The notes under the pieces: model-generated
Database searches by the model: none
What the model was told of the DNA's origin: nothing
The model's input: only the letters and a program-made list of their open reading frames with translations
In this document: one piece after another, positions 54,580 to 64,000 of the stretch
How positions within the stretch are numbered: the first letter of the stretch is position 1
Layout of the letters: each line of letters begins with the position of its first letter
Translations under genes and position numbers: made by a program
Origin: Unio delphinus
Lineage: Eukaryota > Mollusca > Bivalvia > Unionida > Unionidae
DNA: 64,000 nt
Direction: 5' to 3'
Assembly (NCBI GenBank): GCA_029339505.1
Contig: JAQISU010000251.1
Coordinates: 708,001-772,000, forward strand

Positions 54580-57500
54580 GTAGATCATCGTCTTAGTAAC
54601 CAAGAACCTTGCCTATTAATTTTATTAATACCTCTTGAATTTTTTTTTTTTATCCCTTGCAGAACGTTGTGTAATCGCGCCATGGTCCAGAGACTTTCGT
54701 TTTATATCCACTTTATTCTTATGTATTTGTGTTGAGCAAATATGTAACAATCTCGAAAGATTTCATTGTATTAACTGTACTTAATTGACAACGGTTACAT
54801 GAAGGGCTTTTGGCACCAGCTTCATATGTTGGTGTGAAAGTATATTGGTGCAAACAGCTTGAAAATTCATGCAAAATATTTTATACTCGGAGTTTTATTA
54901 GTTACTGATCCTTTTTCTGTCAATAACAGAATAATGCATATGTGTTACCCTCGCAAATTCACGGTTCTCATTGTAAAATTTGAGTAGTTTATCTTTAATA
55001 AGATACTGCTGTCACCAGCATTGTATTTTGTGATTATACATTTATATTAATAGCGCCTTTCGTAAATAAGATAATATTTTGTTATAAAATAAAATTTAAT
55101 GTCTGAAACAAATTACTGCAAACAAATCAAAACCATTAGGGTTAATTAGTAGTGCTTCTGTTGTGTTTACTTAACACATTAACCCCTGGAGGTTTTTGCG
55201 TGGCGGCATGATTTACCCAAATACTGCTTAAATATACCTAAATAATGCCCAAATACTGTCCATAAACAAGCACGTGAGTTGTGATACATTTACAACTAAA
55301 GAGATTTTAAATTCATTGCAAAGTTATGTTCTGGGTCAAAATCAAATACGTTAAATTAAAGCACGTGAGTTGTGATACATTTACAACTAAAGAGATTTTA
55401 AATTCATTGCAAAGTTAAGTTCTGGGTCAAAATCAAATACGTTAAATTAAGAAAGCATTTAGAAATACTTTGTTTCATTCAATTCTATGCATCTCTGACT
55501 ATTTAAATAATTCAACCTAATTATTGCGTGTTAAATTTTAATGTTGGCCCTATCTAATACACAAAATAAACTCGTTAACGTAACATTATATCTGTGTGTG
55601 TGCCGTCAGAGTCTATATTTTTAAGCAGAAATAAACATCAAGTAAATAAAAGAAAACATTTGACCACACCAAGGCAGTCCAGACAAAAGATGTCTATAGC
55701 AGACAAAACAGAAGAGCATATACATAGCGAAAATCATTGGCCATGATCACTGGAAATAAAGACTATCTTATTTAATTATTCACAGATAAATATATCACTG
55801 GGAGATAGTACAAAACATATAACAAGTTATCAATATTATAGAATATCATAATCAGGTATTGGGAAAAGGGTTAATAATGGGCCTATATATATAGGAATCT
55901 CAGAATGATTCATCCAAGAAAGTAGCAAATTAAGAGAAACCATCACAACTTTAAATGATCATATAAACACATTTTCTATTCAAAAACCTGTTTGATTTTT
56001 TTTTTACGAAAAAACAACACATAAATATTAGAGAATGGGAACAGGTACATGCAATTCTTTTTTTAATGTTTCGAACACAGAGCCATGTTGTGGGGGACAC
56101 TCGAGGCCAATAGCTAATTATATCTAAATGTTGAAGGTGTGTCCACAAAAAAAAATTAACATTATTGTAAAATATAGATATCTGCAATTAAGTATGCAAA
56201 TTAAGGATATATATATGTTGTCCCAGACTGTCGATAATTTCTGAGAAAATGGTAATTGGAGATATTTGAAATGTTTCGTACAATGAATTTCTAGTTGCTT
56301 TAGTCATTTAACGTATTTAATTTGACCCAGAACTTAACTTGACAATGAATTAAACAAAATTATTTAGTAGTAAATGTATCACGTGCTTGTCTCTAAACAG
56401 TATTTGGGTAAATAGTGCCACCCGTTTTCACGTGAAAAGTAGGAAACACATTTTGGGAACTATTTCTGAATACATTCTAATACATCGGCTTCCAAGCAAT
56501 TATCCATTAGACCAATGCCTAGTTGTGCTAATAACAAATGTGTTTTCAATTGGTTAGTTTGCTGGTGCATGAGCAGAAGTTGAAAAGGTGGAGGGTTTTT
56601 TTTGTTGGTTTTTTTTTGTTTTTTTTGGCTTAACACATTAACCTCTGAGCCAAACAGCTAGGTAGTCCCCGACAGAATACTTGCAGAGATCACCTAGAGC
56701 AGTGGTAGCCTTACCAGTGCCTGTATCCCTGAGACTTGCTGACAATACATGGCTTGCAGATTTTTTCAGAGAGTTACAAGTAATAAATGTTATTTTTTTA
56801 GATTTTTGTTCCTTTTATTAAGCTAAAATTTGGCACAGCTGTTCACAATAAAATTATGTACAAAATGGTATAAAAATGTTGAACTACATGCAGAAATAAA
56901 ACTGACACATAAAAATAAAATGAATTTCATCCCAGTTTGTTTCTCTTGCTATGAATAATCCATAAATCCATGATGAATTCACACTGAATAATTAACACTA
57001 TCAACACGTGAAATTCACTCCATTTGATGTACATACAAATTCCACTTGTAGTCTCTATTGTAAACTAAATCTCGTGTACGTGGTAAATACTTCTTCAGTC
57101 TGTCAAGTAAAACTCTACTTCCAGCTGTTGACTCGTAATTTTCTTCATTTTCTATACTAAATATTTCCACTAATTTTGTTGCTATCAGTTTTTTTCCCCT
57201 TTCTTCAGCAATGTATACTCTATAAGCTAACATTTTATTGGTTAAACTGCCTGAATAATTAGGAAATGGCTTCAAATCAATCAATGGTTTGCGCCGATTA
57301 AACTCGTCACTTGGGATACAGGCATAGTAAAATACTGCCACTCAAACTCAGCGATCAGAATACAAGCTACGCAAACTCAGCCCTGTTATCGAGGCACTCA
57401 GGAGATGAGGGAGATAAAGTATGATGAGTTATCGAGGCAGCAGGGGTTAATGTGTTAACAGGCTGATAATTTTCATATGGAGAAAACGCTTTATTCAAAA

Positions 57501-60500
57501 TATCCACCTTATCCTACTTTTTGCACAGGTTCACCTGTCTGTGTGCTCTTCAGACCGGTCTGCCATAGCTCTGAGGCCAGAAAGTCTCAAATCTGGACAC
57601 AAAATCAGATTCTGACCATGTGTGAATTTTGGTTGGAAAAAAAACGGGTCCCAAAATTATTTTTTCCCTCTGTATTTTGTAGTGCAACTGTAAAATGTCC
57701 AGATTATTTGGCATCATTGTAGAGCTAAATCTGTCGAACTTTCAATAATACCACCAATTTAGTATATTATGCATGACCTTGATGCTACAGACCTTGGAAG
57801 TAGGCTACTACCTCAAGCCCCATAAATTCGGCGCTTTGGGTTAATGTGTTAACACAGATACTCATGAGGGGATCACCATTTGATCATATACCACTCATGT
57901 CAGTCCAGTGAAATTAGTGAAAGGCACTTTATCAACATAAGGGTCTGTTGCCTTTATTATCTAAGTAAATGACAATAAAGTTTTATTTTCTTTCTTCATA
58001 TTTGGTTGGAAATTCGTCCAGTTTACTTGCTAATAGAACTGACAGATTCAGGATTTAATGAAGCAGACAGTTTTGGACTTTCTAAACCCTGTGCAGTTTG
58101 GTATATGTGTAACACAAGTATAGAGGGAATTCCAAAAGTTAGACTTTTTGACTAATGACTAGGAAAGGCCTTTTTAAAATTAATGAGAATGAAATTAAAA
58201 AAATAATAAAATGATAAATCTCTTTAGCACTGCCTAACCTTATCAATGGGGTCTCAAACTCAAACCACCCTGAGGACTGCATGAGGGCATTTTCAGTGAC
58301 CAAGGGTCTCACCAGACTAATTTTCTCTCATGACACCTTGTGACGTCAATCATTTTGTAGGCCACAGAATACGACTTGAATGGCTGCTAGTTTGAGTCCC
58401 CTGCCTTATCACATGATGGAAAATGATTAACATAGGTAGGGAAATGGAAGCTTGTAGCAATTTAGTGCCTAGTTTGCACACATTTGTCAAAAGCATGCAT
58501 AAGTTCCAGTTAATTATGTGTAATTAATGTGATTAGTTCATAGTATGACTTTTGTTGGCATTGTCTCCCAGTGGGGTAATGGAGAGCTGATTTTAATCAG
58601 ATTAGGTGCCAAAATGCCTTGTTAAATTGTTTTGTTTTTGGTAGGGTTAATTGGTTTGAGTCTTTTGGGGATATTTGGCTTAAGTTTAATAACATTTTAA
58701 AAGACTAATGATGACAACAATTCCTATACCAAGAACAATAGGAATTTTGTTTTGCTCTTTTGAGCCTAGTCAGTAACATGTGTTTTATTTTAATGAAAGA
58801 AAGAAGATACAACAATCATAACATGATGGTCAACACTTTTAAGTACCAGCTATATTTTTTTCGCTCGTTAGGTCAAGGGTTTATGATACTTGTCTGTGCC
58901 ATTGTGTTGGGAAAATCTTAGATTCTCCACATGCCAACATTTTTTAAATTAAATTTGATCATATTGGAACATAGTTACTTTATAATTACAGATTCGTTTT
59001 ATCTCTTCTCACAGATTCCAGAATTTGACAATCTATACTTGGACATGAATGGTATTATTCATGTGTGCTCACATCCTGAAGATGACAACCCACATTTCAG
59101 AATCACAGAGGCAAAGATTTTCAGTGACATCATGTATTATCTGGAGGTATGTATTTTAGAGAGCCAGTGTTACATGGCCCTTACAGTTTTAGATGTATTT
59201 TTTTTTCTTCATGCACCATTGTATGTGTTTGCATTTCAATACAAACTTGCAAAGTTGATTTATTTATATCACACTATATTTTATATGTGGATTCTTGATA
59301 ATATACAGCTGACATACATCTTTACACTTTTTACTTGAGTTTTATTTTGTGTTCAGGATAATCCTGCCATATCTGTGAATGGATAGAAAAGACCCAGGTT
59401 AAACTTGATTTTCACTTTTTTCTGGCAACGGTTGTAGAGTTATGGACAATGTTTTGACTTTGAACTTTGTTTCTCAATTTTGTTTCTATTCAGTAGCCTC
59501 TGAATGACTTTATGGACTAAAATTGAATTTGTAATGAGGTTTTCAGAATACCTTGATCAAGTTTGTTTTCACTTTTTTCACACGAAAGTTTATGGATTTG
59601 TGCCCACTGTTTGATCAAGAAATATGTTTGTCAATTTTCCTTCTGTTCATGTACATTTAAAGGACTTCATATATTGAAATCATATTTGATATAAGACTTT
59701 ATATTAAGACCCATGACAATTTTCATTTTCAGCTTTTGCATAAAATATTACGGAGTTATGGCTTTAGTTTGATTTTGAACCTGACCCTCAATATTCACTC
59801 ATTAACATTTTTAAGGATTTATTTGTATGAGAAAAAAAATTGGTACATGTGTATGAGGCTTTATTAAGTTTGATTTTGTTCCTCTCTCCTATTCATTGAC
59901 ATTGCTACGGAAATATAGCCCCTTTATCTCCCTTTCCTTGCTTTGGAGTTATAGGCCCTATTTACTATTTTACCATTCATATTAGCATGGGCATCTGGGT
60001 CATGTGGATACTTTTCTAGTTTCTCAAATTTCATTCTTTTTAGAAAGTGGAGGAGAGCTCTTTTACTACTCTGAGCACCTGCACATGTAAATTCATATAG
60101 ATACGGACATCGTCACAGTAACTTAACTGTTCTTACTTCCTAGATGCTTGGCAACGGATGGGAGTGGGTTTTATAGCACCTTTAACCAGTTTTAGGGGGC
60201 TAGGAGGGAGAATTTTTTCCATTCATGTAGATTCTTTGTATTGCTTTTGTACACACACACACACACACACACACATTAGCAGCCCCAGTTATTTTTCTGA
60301 TATTAAAATAACTGCAAACACTTATTTACTTCATATAGATCGGTTTAACAGCATTTCAAAACAGCTTAATTGTTTTACATATCTCTTTTAGAAAAAATGT
60401 AGCTAAGTCTGATACTGAAATAAAATTGAATCGATAAAGAGAGGGGCAAGCAAATCAGAAGTGGAAATATTCAGTATTCAAAGTCATTTGGCATTATATC

Positions 60501-62787
60501 AGTCTCTCATGATTTGCTATTTTGCTGTCTTGTTGTAAATCCTTGTTCTTGTCATTGTCATAAGATGGTAAATATTGCTGTGGTTTATGACTTGATTTAC
60601 AATGGTTCTACCTCCTTCAAAGAAAGCAAAAGTGATGCAGAAATTCCACGTTAAAACTAGGAAATTTTGTAAACATGGCTTCAATCACTGATCAAGTTTT
60701 TTTTTTTTCTTCCAAATTATTTTCCTTGAGCATCTTGATTTTTATTCCACTTAAAATGGCAGCCCTGGTACTGCAGACTAATTATAAAAGTAGGTCACTG
60801 ACCTATATTTCAAGCTTCTTAAAAACTTCAGATTTTGTTTTAAGTTGTTTTGACTATGTTTTGTTAAATGCCTTTCTTAAGGACACACTCAACCCAATGT
60901 AGCCTGTGCATGCATTGAACCTGTGATCCTTGGACTGCAAGTCGGACAAATATATAAAATGAGCTACCATGGCTTCCCCTCAGTATCATAGTTGCATATT
61001 TGTCAGTGTGGTCAAATTTTGTTTAATTTTCATTTCAGAAGTACTTTGCATGCTTAAATTGTGAGATTGATGATGATTGGTTATTATCCTCACCATTGTC
61101 ACATCATCACATTATCATGACCAACAGATAATCGGGTTTTGTCTTTGGTTACATGTTTGATTAATTTCATGGCTTCATGACATTTTCCACATGCATATTA
61201 TATACTAGAATCATGAAACTTTGTTTTAATCAATACTACACAATTATTGTGACTGCTGTAGAAACAGGTTAATGTGATTACTGATTTATAAACTATGCTG
61301 CAAAGGCAGATCAAGGTAATTACTGATGTATAAACTATGAAGCAGAGACAGATCAAGGTAATTACTGATGCATGAACTGCTGTAGATACAGGTTAATGTG
61401 ATTACTGATGTATAAACTATGCTGCAGAGTCAGATCAAGGTAATTACTGATGTATAAACTATGCTGAAGAGGCAGATCAAGGTAATTACTGATGCATGAA
61501 CTGTTCTGCAGAGTCAGATCAAGGTAATTACTGATGTATAAACTATGCTGCAGTCAGATCAAGGTAATTACTGATGTATAAACTATGCTGCAAAGGCAGA
61601 TCAAGGTAATTACTGATGCATGAACTGTTCTGTAGAGACAGATCAAGGTAATTACTGATGTATAAACTATGCTGAAGAGGCAGATCAAAATAATTACTGA
61701 AGCATGAACTGTGCTGTATATACCATGTGATTACTGATGTATAAAATATGCTGCAGAGTCAGATCAAGGTAATTACTGATGTATAAACTATGCTGCAAAG
61801 GCAGATGAAGGTAATTACTGATGCATGAACTGTTCTGTAGAGACAGAGCAAGGTGATTGCTGATGTATAAACTATGCTGAAGAGGCAGATCAAAATAATT
61901 ACTGAAGCATGAACTGTGCTGTATATACCATGTGATTACTGATCTATAAACTATGCTGCAGAGGCAGATCAAGGTAATTACTGATGCATGAACTGCACTG
62001 TAGGTCAGATCATCATAATTACTGTTAATTGAACTAATCTTTTATTTATATCACTTAAAGGTTGCTTAAGGTCTACGACTCTATACAGTAAAATCTGGCT
62101 TCATTGGTTGTACATTTCTTATAGCTTCAGAAGCAGATTTTAAGAAAAATTATTTCTTTGTAATAAAGAGAAACAGTCAGTCATTGGTTTTCTCAACACA
62201 CTGTGGTAGTTCTTCTATGATATATAAGAGAATTTTCTTTTTTATTGTTTAATATCTTTTATGCTGGCCCAGAGGCCACCATTTTATTTTAAACATTGCT
62301 TTAGTCTACATTTATTTTTTGCATGAGAGTGAATATTTACACTGGCCACTGGAGACTACTAAAAGCCTTATAGAAGTGAGTTAGTACTTATTGATTACAT
62401 TGTTGAATGTTCTGCCAAGACACGTAGGAATTGATTAAGAAGAGGGATGACATGTTCTTTGCTGCCTTTAAATTCATAACTTTTTGCATAAGGAAAGACT
62501 TCAAAAGAATAATTGCCTCCAAAATTAATCAGCACTTATTCCAAGTCATCATCAGTGAATAAAAAAAATTGACATGGTGGTAGAAGTTGCCTGTGAACCA
62601 AAACTGTCTTAATAATATTTATGGAAATCAACATTGAAAATATTATATAAATTAATTTCTTTGCTAATATCAAACATTTGTACCAGTTCCTGTTCCGGAT
62701 GATCAAGCCCAGAAAGGTTTTCTTCATGGCAGTGGATGGGGTGGCACCAAGAGCAAAGATGAATCAGCAGAGAGGACGGCGATTCAG
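54505..62787 (+). CDS. XRN1: 5'-3' exoribonuclease 1, first three coding exons
   Basis: Three exons join in frame to 102 codons that match the start of XRN1/Pacman: [59 protein letters not shown], ending QQRGRRF. Known of the family: XRN1 is the cytoplasmic processive exonuclease that degrades decapped, 5'-monophosphate mRNA, in P-bodies. Asp35 and Asp86 belong to the magnesium-binding active site; Lys93, Gln97, Arg100 and Arg101 form the pocket reading the 5' phosphate. All are present at the expected positions. The cytosolic paralogue identity (XRN1, not nuclear XRN2, which begins MGVPAFFRWLSRKYP) follows from the first residues. The protein (about 1700 residues in animals) continues past the right edge. 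Introns are 4.4 and 3.5 kb; the first contains nested transposons. Confidence 0.96.
55200..56430. mobile_element. TIR element nested near one end of the TTAA element
   Basis: Inverted arms: ATTTACCCAAATACTG at 55207, then AAGCACGTGA, TCATTG.AAGTTA.GTTCTGG and TACGTTAAAT to about 55450; the mirror runs from about 56420 back to 56300. In the left arm a 91-bp piece is tandemly doubled (55270-55451). Copy 1 at 373-973 lacks this segment. The exact ends and target duplication are unclear to me. No coding frame. Confidence 0.6.
56630..57458 (-). mobile_element. Nested TTAA element with a 108-codon frame
   Basis: TTAACACATTAACCTCTGAG at left; right end, reverse complemented, TTAACACATTAACCCCTGCT. 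TTAA is present on both sides (56630-56633, 57455-57458), while the matching site in copy 1 reads CCGTTAAGC once (about 747-755), i.e. an empty target. The minus-strand frame 57015-57341 ([20 protein letters not shown] at its start) is intact, includes a conserved-looking [20 protein letters not shown], and is not recognised; it may be a transposase remnant. Confidence 0.72.
58246..58403. mobile_element. Charlie-like hAT MITE, 8-bp TSD CCTTATCA
   Basis: Left GGGGTCTCAAACTCAAACC and right, reverse complemented, CAGGGGACTCAAACTAGCAG; CAGGGGTSTCAAACTC is the terminus I know from Charlie-type hAT elements. CCTTATCA flanks both ends (58238-58245, 58404-58411). 158 bp, non-coding, in XRN1 intron 1. 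Confidence 0.75.
59015..59146 (+). CDS. XRN1: XRN1 exon 2
   Basis: 44 codons, acceptor TTCTCACAG|ATTCCAG, donor CTGGAG|GTATGT, phase 0 at both ends. Contains LDMNG with catalytic Asp35 and [17 protein letters not shown]. Confidence 0.95.
59147..62686 (+). other. XRN1 intron 2
   Basis: Contains a (CA)n run at 60250-60274 and the 40-bp array at 61258-62030. The rest (59147-60240, 60280-61250, 62040-62680) shows no exon or element I can support. Confidence 0.6.
61258..62030. repeat. ~40-bp minisatellite, ~18 copies
   Basis: Unit GATCAAGGTAATTACTGATG TATAAACTATGCTGCAGAGG with alternating ATGTATAAACTATGC and ATGCATGAACTGTTC variants. Located in XRN1 intron 2. Confidence 0.92.
62687..62787 (+). 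CDS. XRN1: XRN1 exon 3
   Basis: 33 codons plus two bases, acceptor TTGTACCAG|TTCCTG, donor ATTCAG|GTATGT. Encodes [18 protein letters not shown] with Asp86, then the basic patch [10 protein letters not shown]. No start codon; found by homology and splice sites. Confidence 0.95.
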
Positions 62788-63712
62788 GTATGTTGATCAA
62801 TGTAGCAAATAGGACTCAACCAAACTTGTTTCCATGCATAAAGTTATGTTTCCATACAAAAAGTTGTTTCCATACAAATGATTTTCTCATTTCAGCATAA
62901 ATGGTTATCTAGTTTCTGTGCAAGAGGTATTCATATTTTAGTGCCAAAAGTTTCAAAGATAAACCTTGCCTGATGACCACTGAAATTTAAGTCCCTCAGT
63001 CTTCTCATTATCAAATTTTCTTTTTAACAGATCTAAAGTAGTAGTTAGCATATACAGTAAAAAATACTTTTGCTACAATTTTGCATTGACCAAACCTTGT
63101 ATTACTGAATTTGAAATGAAATGAAATGAAATTTAAAAAAGAAATGGATAAGTCCTGTTTTAGATCCTTTACATTTTGTGTAAATAGATGTAGGTCAAGT
63201 GAGTGGATGGCATGGCCCAGCATCCATCAATAACTGGAGGATATTTTTCCAATTTTGAACATCTTGATTATATCATCAAGATCTCTGTCATGGGTGATTT
63301 TGCATTTGATTGGGTGAGCTGGTCGCCATGGAAAGCTATATTTCAGATATGATTTTGATATTTGAATATGAATGCATGTTGTCAAGATCTCAAATAATTT
63401 TAATAATGAGAGAGATCAGTGCATATTAACATGGTGATCATTTCCAATATTGAGCGAGATCGATGCATAATCACATTATGTTTTGATCCAGTTTTAAATC
63501 AAATTGGTAAATAGAAACTGCTAATATTATAATGATGTTGCGTTATTTTTATTATGAGTGACAAACATGCATATTTATGAGGTGATTTTGCATCTGATTG
63601 GCTCAGCTGGGTTTGTATGCACCTTGAATAACCTTGAATGTTCTTCAGTCAGAAGAGATCAGTACCAATAATATATGACAGGTCAGCAGTCAGAAGAGAT
63701 CAGGCCCAATAA
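62788..63712 (+). other. XRN1 intron 3 (partial)
   Basis: Loosely repeated short segments (ATGGGTGATTTTGCATTTGA near 63293, GAGGTGATTTTGCATCTGAT near 63579) and a two-copy duplicate at about 63649-63708 (CAGTCAGAAGAGATCAG). No exon seen. Confidence 0.45.
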
Positions 63713-63714
63713 TA

Positions 63715-64000
63715 CAGTGGTTCCTAGACTTACGAGTGTCCCAACTAACGAGTTTTTCTAGATATGAGACGTCTCTTGGCTGATTTTTAGTTGAGAGCTA
63801 AAATTCGAGTTATGAGCCAGCTTCAGATACCCCACCACTAGTTGGCGCAGTGAAAGCCACAGTGAACGTCGCAACATCCACCCAGCATCCTGTGTCTCAC
63901 TCGTTCACTTTAAGCAGTTAGCTCGCAGTGGAAGCATCAGTGTTGTGCTAGCATTTGTGCTTCCAGTTATTTTGCAAAACTTCATTTTTCCAACAATTGA
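63715..64000 (+). mobile_element. Tigger/pogo-like transposon end, truncated by window edge
   Basis: Starts TA|CAGTGGTTCCTAGACTTACG with TA at 63713-63714. This resembles the terminus of Tigger elements (CAGTGGTCCCTCGACTTACG as I remember it). The GTTATGAGCCAGCTTCAGA and following 5' UTR-like sequence fit. The transposase, if any, lies beyond the window. Confidence 0.75.

Larger units (their letters stand above)
55171..57852. mobile_element. TTAA-flanked element, copy 2, with two further insertions
   Basis: Ends TTAACACATTAACCCCTGGA (55171) and, reverse complemented, TTAACACATTAACCCAAAGC (ending 57852). Reads as the reverse complement of 373-973 in blocks (e.g. 56440-56590, 57459-57720). Relative to copy 1 it has two insertions: a TIR segment at about 55200-56430 and a second TTAA element at 56630-57458. 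Lies in XRN1 intron 1. Confidence 0.75.

Noticed and set aside
57477..57722. 81-codon plus frame, with a similar 60-codon frame at 515-697 on the plus strand
   Set aside because: Both are parts of the TTAA element copies in opposite orientation, so the same sequence is read on different strands; no coding evidence.

Overview
This is an animal (eukaryotic) genomic window. It is AT-rich, has GT-AG introns, and is dense in microsatellites, minisatellites and transposable elements. Two repeat types point to a mollusc, probably a bivalve or gastropod: tRNA-derived SINEs with a conserved central block like that of Meta-SINEs, and a second tRNA-derived SINE with an (AAAC)n tail. The phylum is inferred from remembered repeat families and was not tested.

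Two conserved protein-coding genes lie head to head. On the minus strand, from the left edge to 34445, is the 5' part of a Dispatched-family gene (DISP3-like, RND superfamily). Nine exons cover about 750 residues: TM1, the first large extracellular loop, the sterol-sensing domain, a linker and TM7. The gene continues off the left edge. On the plus strand from 54505 are the first three coding exons of the 5'-3' exoribonuclease XRN1, 102 codons including Asp35 and Asp86 of the active site. XRN1 continues off the right edge. The 20 kb between the two start codons is mostly transposon debris.

The DISP3-like introns carry many tandem arrays with units of about 25-71 bp. They also hold a TTAA-flanked element (373-973), three SINEs, a pogo-like element with only an N-terminal DNA-binding ORF (13555-15017), a 1.19 kb unclassified TIR element inside a minisatellite (15779-16967), a young non-autonomous LTR retrotransposon (18225-21780) and a degenerate L2/CR1-like fragment (about 25690-26970). 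The intergenic region holds a hAT relic with 5-bp TSDs (36097-38603), a 25-bp array (40135-40930), a foldback element with 9-bp TSDs (41869-41956), a broken L2/CR1-like retrotransposon (43312-45275) with a TIR element in its tail (45276-46571), a decayed Polinton/Maverick-like integrase (about 49690-50480), and a nested cluster of hAT-type and foldback elements (53276-54078). XRN1 intron 1 holds a three-level nested TTAA element (55171-57852) and a Charlie-like hAT MITE (58246-58403). A Tigger-like element enters at the right edge (63715).

I saw no CRISPR array, operon, rRNA or functional tRNA gene. The most novel material is small-scale transposon structure. It includes a perfect-length 88-bp palindromic MITE present twice, one copy split by a 100-bp hairpin with a 9-bp TSD, and an internal empty-site/filled-site pair of TTAA elements. 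All boundaries, counts and translations were read by eye.
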